Below, in pieces: positions 58,597 to 64,000 of a stretch of 64,000 bases of DNA. Both the position numbers and the translations under genes were made by a program. The notes beneath the pieces are model-generated. The model was not told where the DNA came from and searched no databases. It saw only the letters and a program-made list of their open reading frames with translations. The first letter of the stretch is position 1. Each line of letters starts with the position of its first letter. The stretch lies in NCBI RefSeq assembly GCF_040833995.1, contig NZ_CP162137.1:1887001-1951000 (forward strand), given 5' to 3'. This DNA is from Leptospira sp. WS58.C1. GTDB lineage: Bacteria > Spirochaetota > Leptospiria > Leptospirales > Leptospiraceae.

Positions 58597-59322
58597 ATGG
58601 GACAAAGGATCCGGTGCCAAAACTTAATCAAAATATACAATAAGCGTAAGGTTGTAGACGGAGTCAGTTTCGATGTTCGTAAAGGAGAAGTTGTAGGTCT
58701 CCTTGGTCCGAACGGAGCCGGAAAAACCACTTCCTTCTATATGTCCGTCGGTTTCGTAAAACCCGATTCAGGTCATGTATTCATAGATGACCAAGACGTA
58801 ACGGACGCTCCTATGCATACTAGAGCCAAATTAGGAGTAGGATATCTTGCACAAGAAGCTTCCATCTTTAGAAAACTCACCGTTGCTGAAAATCTGGAAG
58901 CTATCCTTGAAACTCTAAACATTCCTAGATCCGAAATCATTCGCAGAAGAGACGAACTACTGTTAGAATTGCAGATTATGCGAGTCGCCAACCAAAAAGG
59001 TTTTACTCTTTCCGGTGGGGAAAGAAGAAGATGCGAAATTGCTAGAGCATTAGTCACAAATCCGGATTTTATCCTTCTTGACGAGCCCTTCGCAGGGGTC
59101 GACCCTATAGCAGTTAAAGATATTCAAACTGTTATAAATAGTTTAAAGAAAAAGGGACTGGGCATATTAATCACCGACCATAATGTTCGAGAAACACTAA
59201 AGATCACTGACAGAGCGTATATCATGCATAGCGGTCGGATCTTAATCGCGGGAACTCCGAAAGAACTCGTGAATGATAAAGAAGCTAAGAGAATGTATCT
59301 AGGAGAGGACTTCAAGCTGTGA
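58597..59322 (+). CDS. lptB: LPS export ABC transporter ATP-binding protein LptB
   Basis: The 241-residue ABC ATPase powers LPS extraction. It shows Walker A LLGPNGAGKTTSFYMS, signature LSGGERRRCEIARAL, Walker B FILLDEPFAGVDP and the H-loop LITDHNVRET. The family mark is the start YNKRKVVDGVSFDVRKGEV. It overlaps rpoN by 4 nt (GTGA). Confidence 0.96.
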   Translation: MGQRIRCQNLIKIYNKRKVVDGVSFDVRKGEVVGLLGPNGAGKTTSFYMSVGFVKPDSGHVFIDDQDVTDAPMHTRAKLGVGYLAQEASIFRKLTVAENLEAILETLNIPRSEIIRRRDELLLELQIMRVANQKGFTLSGGERRRCEIARALVTNPDFILLDEPFAGVDPIAVKDIQTVINSLKKKGLGILITDHNVRETLKITDRAYIMHSGRILIAGTPKELVNDKEAKRMYLGEDFKL

Positions 59323-60755
59323 ATCTGAACCACCAGTTAGTACAGAAGCAGACACAAAAGCTTGTCATGACGCAGGATTTGCGCCAGTCCATAGAGCTTT
59401 TGCCTTTGTCAACTCTGGAATTAGCGGATAGGATCAGCGCAGAACTGGTGGAAAACCCTATGCTGGAAGAAGAGCCAGGCTCGGAACGAAGTAAAAGTCC
59501 GGAACTCTATTCGGTAGACGATCTGAAAAGAAAAGAGAAGAACGACTTTCTCAAAAATTCGGATCCGGGTTGGCAGGATTCTTTCAGCTTAGACAAACCT
59601 CAGTATCGAGGCACCGATGCTTCCGATAGAAACCAAAAATATATAGAATCCTCTCCCAACACACAATCCCTTTCGGAACATTTACTTTGGCAACTCAGGA
59701 TCTCTTCCTTAAAGGGAAAAGAAATGGAGATCGCGGAAATTCTGATCTCCATGCTGGACGATAGAGGATTTATTTCGCAAACTCAAAGCGAACTTGCCGC
59801 GGAGATAGGAGTTTCTGTCAAAACGATCAAAAAGGTTTTGGAACAAATCCATCAATTGGATCCACTCGGAATAGGTGCCGGAAGCATTCAAGAAACATTA
59901 TATATCCAGGCAAAGATCCTTAAACCGGAAGATAAAAACCTACATGATCTTATCTTAAATTACCTAAAAGACCTCGAAAAACTGGATTATAAGGGAATTT
60001 CCAAAAAAATGGGTCTTCCTGTGGAAGCGATCGAAGCAATGGCGGCTGAGATCAAAAAACTGGAACCTTTCCCCGCAACATTATACACTCCCCAAAAACC
60101 GGATTATATAGTTCCCGATGTAATCATCAGAGAAATAGAAGGCGAGTTCAGCATATTGCTGAACGACGAATGGCTTCCTAAATTAAAAATTAATAAAGAA
60201 TATAAGGGTATGCTCAAAAAAGGGGCCGGGGCTAAGGATTCAGATAAAGAATATATTTCCACAAAGCTGAATTCAGCAGAGTGGCTCATCCGCTCCGTAA
60301 ACCAACGAAGACAGACCCTCTATAGAGTTGTATCTGCGATCATCGAACTCCAAACAGAATTTTTCCGAAAAGGTGTGAGATTTTTAAAACCTCTCACCTT
60401 AAAAGATATCGCAGAAAGATTGGACCTACATGAATCCACAGTCTCGCGGATCACTTCCAATAAGTATGTCCAAACTTCTTGGGGGATTTTAGAATTAAAA
60501 TGGTTCTTCTCTTCCGGATTAAAATCCAAAAGTTCCGAAGGTGGAATGGAATCTTCAAAAACCATTCATGACATTATACGTATTCTAGTAAAAGAAGAAG
60601 ATCCGGAAAATCCCCTCTCCGACCAAGATATAGTCGAAAAAATCGAGAGTAAAGGGATAGAGATCGCCAGAAGAACCGTTGCAAAGTACCGTAAAATCCT
60701 AAAAATTTTACCATCCAACCAAAGAAAAAAAGTAAAATCTCTGGAAGCAAGGTAA
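59319..60755 (+). CDS. rpoN: RNA polymerase sigma-54 factor
   Basis: The 478-residue protein has region I with repeated Gln/Leu (LNHQLVQKQTQKLVMTQDLR, activator contact), an acidic region II and a core-binding region. The C-terminal DNA-binding part holds the helix-turn-helix SRITSNKYVQTSWG and the RpoN box in ARRTVAKYRKIL. The start is GTG 59319, overlapping lptB. It drives sigma-54 promoters, which need an AAA+ activator such as the NtrX starting at 63757. Confidence 0.96.
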   Translation: MNLNHQLVQKQTQKLVMTQDLRQSIELLPLSTLELADRISAELVENPMLEEEPGSERSKSPELYSVDDLKRKEKNDFLKNSDPGWQDSFSLDKPQYRGTDASDRNQKYIESSPNTQSLSEHLLWQLRISSLKGKEMEIAEILISMLDDRGFISQTQSELAAEIGVSVKTIKKVLEQIHQLDPLGIGAGSIQETLYIQAKILKPEDKNLHDLILNYLKDLEKLDYKGISKKMGLPVEAIEAMAAEIKKLEPFPATLYTPQKPDYIVPDVIIREIEGEFSILLNDEWLPKLKINKEYKGMLKKGAGAKDSDKEYISTKLNSAEWLIRSVNQRRQTLYRVVSAIIELQTEFFRKGVRFLKPLTLKDIAERLDLHESTVSRITSNKYVQTSWGILELKWFFSSGLKSKSSEGGMESSKTIHDIIRILVKEEDPENPLSDQDIVEKIESKGIEIARRTVAKYRKILKILPSNQRKKVKSLEAR

Positions 60756-60758
60756 CTC

Positions 60759-61721
60759 ATGTCCGTTCCCGGAATTAATGTTTCTAATATTCTAAAAGAT
60801 CATCCGGAGTTAGGTTTAAAACTCATTGCAGGAGAAAATGGGCTCCAAAACCGGATCCATAGTTCTGAGATCAACCGTCCCGGTCTTTCACTTACTGGTT
60901 TTTACGAAAGTTTCGCCCATGATCGTATCCAAATTTTTGGAAAAGGAGAATGGGCCTATATCACTTCTAAAGAAGGTGAGGAAATGGAAAAACTCGCCGC
61001 AGACTTTTTCCATTTTCATTTGAACTGTATCATATTCACTCACGGGAATGTTCCTCCTCATATCTTTATAGAATACTGCGATCGTCTGAATATTCCACTA
61101 TTGGGTTCCGATGTTTCCACTCATAAGTTCATCACACTAATCTCTCAGATTTTGGACAGAAGTCTTGCGCCTAGGACCATGAGACATGGAGTTCTGATCG
61201 AGGTATTCGGGATTGGGATACTTCTCTCCGGAAAGAGCGGTGTGGGAAAAAGTGAAACGGCTCTCGAACTCATAGAAAGAGGACACCGTTTGGTTGCGGA
61301 CGATATGGTGGAGATCAGACGACTTTCCGAAAGTTATTTGATCGGGACTTGTTCGGACCTTCTACGACACCACATGGAGATCAGAGGATTAGGAATTTTG
61401 AATATAAAAGATATATTCGGGATCGGATCCGTTAGAGACCATAAACTTATTGAACTTATCATCCATCTGGAAGAATGGACCGAAGAAAAGGAATTCGACA
61501 GAACCGGACTTGAAAATAGAACGGAAGAAGTTCTCGGAGTCAATATTCCATTGATCAAACTTCCGGTCCGACCGGGAAGAAATATACCGATCATCGTGGA
61601 GACCGCTGCAATGAACCAAAGATTAAAAAAGTTGGGAAAAAATGCGGCGGCGGAATTCAGCCAAAAATTAAATATTTATCTACAGCAAGGAAAAGTTGAA
61701 AGAAATCCACCTCAAAATTAA
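60759..61721 (+). CDS. hprK: HPr kinase/phosphorylase
   Basis: The 320-residue protein phosphorylates HPr on Ser. It has an N-terminal HPrK-N domain (about 5-130) and a C-terminal kinase domain with P-loop LLSGKSGVGKSETALELI and the family signature HHMEIRGLGILNIKDIFG. It lies 3 nt after rpoN, and its end overlaps ptsH by 26 nt. Confidence 0.95.
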   Translation: MSVPGINVSNILKDHPELGLKLIAGENGLQNRIHSSEINRPGLSLTGFYESFAHDRIQIFGKGEWAYITSKEGEEMEKLAADFFHFHLNCIIFTHGNVPPHIFIEYCDRLNIPLLGSDVSTHKFITLISQILDRSLAPRTMRHGVLIEVFGIGILLSGKSGVGKSETALELIERGHRLVADDMVEIRRLSESYLIGTCSDLLRHHMEIRGLGILNIKDIFGIGSVRDHKLIELIIHLEEWTEEKEFDRTGLENRTEEVLGVNIPLIKLPVRPGRNIPIIVETAAMNQRLKKLGKNAAAEFSQKLNIYLQQGKVERNPPQN

Positions 61722-61962
61722 CGAAAACGGCGCAGGGATGCATGCTCGTCCCGCCTCTGTCTTTGTGAATTGCGCGGCAAAATACTCCTGCGAAGTTCTA
61801 GTCTCAAAAGATGGTGTGGAAGTAAACGGTAAAAGTATCATGGGACTTATGATGTTGGCATTAGCCCCCGGCGCTGAATTTTCCATTAAAACCGAAGGTC
61901 CACAGGAAGAAGAAGCAGCGGATGCTTTGGCAAAATTAGTGGAAGGCGATTTTGCTGTATGA
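61696..61962 (+). CDS. ptsH: HPr phosphocarrier protein
   Basis: The 88-residue protein has the phosphorylated His16 in GMHARPASVF and the regulatory Ser47 in NGKSIMGLMMLA, target of HPrK. The start TTG 61696 lies inside hprK and the stop overlaps ntrY by 4 nt. No PTS enzyme I or EII gene is in view, so it may act mainly in regulation. Confidence 0.95.
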   Translation: MKEIHLKINENGAGMHARPASVFVNCAAKYSCEVLVSKDGVEVNGKSIMGLMMLALAPGAEFSIKTEGPQEEEAADALAKLVEGDFAV

Positions 61963-63755
61963 AATGGTTTCCATTTCGGATAGAGGAGGAAAATCGATAT
62001 TATCTTCGAGATCTTCTGATTTTATCCGGAGTGATCTTTATAGCAGTTCTCGCTGCTGAACTCATTCATTTTAGAAATTCGGAAAGTATAGATATAGTAG
62101 ATCGAATATTGATCTACGTATATTATACGGTTCCATTAGTCGTATTATTCTTGATCCTTTCCTATTTTTATAGGAATCGCAGGAATTTGGAGACTGGAAG
62201 GCTCAAAAGTTCCATCCGATACAGACTTTCTCTATCCTTTTTGTTCATCGCGATGCTTCCTTCTTTTCCGGTATTTCTTCTCACTTCTAATGTGATCGGA
62301 AGAGTATTCGAAGGATTTTACGGTTTGGATATCGCGCAAGCTCTGGAAGCGGGGGATCACTTCGTTCGAAAGGAACTGGAACCGGAAAAGAATAATCTAT
62401 TAGAAAAGGCTAAACTATTTAGAAATCTTGTCAAAAGGGAAAATCCAAACCCGAATCTACTCACAAATCGTGCGAACGAATTAGATCTGATCTCGAACCC
62501 GAATTATTATGTGGGTTGGTACGATAATAATGTGCCCGCACTCGAAAACAGATCATTAAAACTGACCATCTCTCCGGAAGAATTTACCTCTTTCGGAACG
62601 GAAGGAATCTCGGAAAAATTAATATTGAGCCAAAGTTTAAGCTTTTATCTGCTCAAAATAGAATCCTTAAATCCTTCAAAGTTCTTAATATTAGGAAAAC
62701 GTGTTTTTCACGGAGAAGAATCCAAAGCATATTCTTTTATAAATACCAGAAAAAATTATATCACTGCCGATTTGACAAAAGAAAAACTTCCGTACGAGGT
62801 CAGGCTTACTATCACTTTATTGACCGTATTCGCATTTTTACTTTCCATTTTTTTCTCCCTTGTATTCGCACGAAAAATCTCCAGACCGATCATTGATCTT
62901 GCCAACGCCACGCAAAAAGTCTCATTAGGAGATACCGACATCAATCTTCCGCTTACGGAAGGAGGAGAGATAGGAGCCTTGGTAGAATCCTTCAACCAGA
63001 TGGTGAAGGACCTAAAATCCAAGAACGAGGAATTGATGCATTCTCAAAGGATCGCCGCCTGGAAAGAAGTGGCTCAAAGAATGGCGCACGAGATCAAAAA
63101 TCCTCTGACCCCAATCCAACTTTCGGCGGAAAGAATACGAAGAAAGCTGAACTCTGAAGTTCCGGAAGAATTCCAAGAAATCGTAACAAAAGGTAGTGAA
63201 ACAATTGTCGGTCAGGTAAAAATTCTGGAACATCTGGTAAATGAATTCTCGGAATTTGCGAGAATGCCCGCACCTAGGCTGATCAACCAACATTTGGAAC
63301 CGGTCGTGTTAGAAAGTGCAAAACTTTTCGAACATACTCCGGGAATCCAAATAGAACTAAACTTCGCTAAAAATTTACCCGAAATCTTTTTGGACAAAAA
63401 ACTGTTTTTAGGGATCATGAACAATCTTTTTAAAAATGCTGTGGAAGCCATCGAAAAAAGAAGACAGAGAGGCGATTCCAGTTTTTTCCAAGGAAAAGTC
63501 CGTATCTCCACCGTATTAGAAAAAAGGATCATGAGACGTTCAGTGGTTTTACTTGTGGAAGATAACGGGATCGGTATCACTCCAGAATACAGATCCAAAG
63601 TTTTTGAACCGTATTATTCCACCAAGGACGAACATGTATCAGGGATAGGACTTGCAATCGTACAAAAAACGGTGATCGATCATAACGGTCATATTTCTGT
63701 AGACTCTTCCGAATTAGGCGGATGTAAATTCAGGATAGAACTTCCGGTAGCTTAA
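61959..63755 (+). CDS. ntrY: Nitrogen-regulation-type sensor histidine kinase NtrY
   Basis: The 598-residue protein has about four membrane helices (near 18-37, 48-66, 88-110 and 281-301) with an extracytoplasmic region between. A HAMP domain follows (about 302-350), then HisKA with the His in AHEIKNPLTPIQLSAERIRR and HATPase with NNLFKNAVEAI, DNGIGI and SGIGLAIVQ. Many NtrY proteins have a PAS between HAMP and HisKA; I see none here. It overlaps ptsH by 4 nt and precedes its regulator by 1 nt. Confidence 0.92.
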   Translation: MKWFPFRIEEENRYYLRDLLILSGVIFIAVLAAELIHFRNSESIDIVDRILIYVYYTVPLVVLFLILSYFYRNRRNLETGRLKSSIRYRLSLSFLFIAMLPSFPVFLLTSNVIGRVFEGFYGLDIAQALEAGDHFVRKELEPEKNNLLEKAKLFRNLVKRENPNPNLLTNRANELDLISNPNYYVGWYDNNVPALENRSLKLTISPEEFTSFGTEGISEKLILSQSLSFYLLKIESLNPSKFLILGKRVFHGEESKAYSFINTRKNYITADLTKEKLPYEVRLTITLLTVFAFLLSIFFSLVFARKISRPIIDLANATQKVSLGDTDINLPLTEGGEIGALVESFNQMVKDLKSKNEELMHSQRIAAWKEVAQRMAHEIKNPLTPIQLSAERIRRKLNSEVPEEFQEIVTKGSETIVGQVKILEHLVNEFSEFARMPAPRLINQHLEPVVLESAKLFEHTPGIQIELNFAKNLPEIFLDKKLFLGIMNNLFKNAVEAIEKRRQRGDSSFFQGKVRISTVLEKRIMRRSVVLLVEDNGIGITPEYRSKVFEPYYSTKDEHVSGIGLAIVQKTVIDHNGHISVDSSELGGCKFRIELPVA

Positions 63756-63756
63756 G

Positions 63757-64000
63757 ATGAGAATATTTATAGTAGATGATGAACCGGAAATCCGCAAATC
63801 CCTCCAAGATATTTTGGAGGACGAAAATTACGAAGCGGAACAATTCTCTTCCGGAAAAAACTTCTTAAAACACCTTAAGATAGAAAGACCAAGTCTTGTT
63901 TTGCTGGATGTTTGGCTCGGAAAAGAGGACGGACTAAGCATCCTAGATGAGATCAAAAAAATTTATCCGACTGTCCCAGTGGTCATGATCTCAGGACATG
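63757..64000 (+). CDS. ntrX: Response regulator NtrX, 3' end cut by the window
   Basis: Only the first 81 codons are visible. They encode a receiver domain: RIFIVDDEPEIRKSLQ, phosphoacceptor Asp51 in VLLDVWLGKEDG, and VVMISGHG, typical of NtrX-type AAA+ sigma-54 activators. It is 1 nt after ntrY. The activator and DNA-binding domains would lie beyond the window, so the assignment to the NtrX class rests on the start and on context with ntrY and rpoN. Confidence 0.85.
   Translation, partial: MRIFIVDDEPEIRKSLQDILEDENYEAEQFSSGKNFLKHLKIERPSLVLLDVWLGKEDGLSILDEIKKIYPTVPVVMISGH

Overview
The window reads as a chromosomal segment of a Leptospira-type spirochete. The evidence is two FlaB endoflagellin core genes, an LPS pathway with Kdo, heptose and Lpt genes, a two-component biotin-dependent acyl-CoA carboxylase with an unusual fused alpha chain, frequent TTG start codons, and the typical moderate-to-low GC, purine-rich coding style. 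The organism call is inference from gene content; no rRNA is present to confirm it. About 55 genes are packed tightly, many overlapping by 1-28 nt. I see no prophage, transposase, integrase or CRISPR array.

Layout. 1-453: end of a membrane protein gene. 656-4933 (+): rpsU, yqeY, dnaG, rpoD, an extended macromolecular-synthesis operon. 5047-9153: glpD (-), then tyrS and a membrane-anchored polysaccharide deacetylase (+). 9176-13939 (-): tRNA-Ala, an alpha/beta-hydrolase-like protein, peptide deformylase and an orphan RND pump. 14001-17429 (+): a small coiled-coil protein, a GAF/PP2C/HATPase phosphatase-kinase and its STAS antagonist, together a partner switch. 17495-21895 (+): carboxyltransferase and biotin carboxylase-BCCP. 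21927-33131 (-): a nine-gene chemotaxis-like operon read as histidine kinase, RR-HATPase, cheY, STAS, cheA, MCP, cheW, cheD, cheB, with no cheR. 33264-34202 (-): ispH.

34447-48343 is the more accessory part, bounded by two flaB genes in opposite orientation. It holds an ArnT-like transferase, a family 2 glycosyltransferase, a PHP-type hydrolase, and a Cus-like copper/silver efflux operon with three small Cys- or metal-motif exported proteins. 48654-51726 (+): PduO-type adenosyltransferase, POT transporter, NlpC/P60 protein. 51894-52508 (-): LON-domain protein. 52571-64000 (+): a long envelope and regulation cluster: rfaE1, rfaE2, pyrG, kdsA, lptC, lptA, lptB, rpoN, hprK, ptsH, ntrY, ntrX (cut by the window end).

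How it fits together. The last cluster joins heptose and Kdo precursor supply, CTP supply, the cytoplasmic and bridge parts of the LPS export machine, and sigma-54 with a HPr kinase/HPr pair and NtrYX, like the lpt-rpoN-pts arrangement of proteobacteria. The most interesting non-coding signals are hairpins exposing an ANGGA loop (CsrA-like) just upstream of both flagellin genes, and dyad elements at most convergent gene junctions. Two of those elements belong to one palindromic repeat family, and a third is a GC-rich mosaic repeat that supplies the last codons of a glycosyltransferase. I found no clearly new multi-gene system. The strongest candidates for something under-described are the copper locus with its six-cysteine peptide and the possible translational control of the flagellins.
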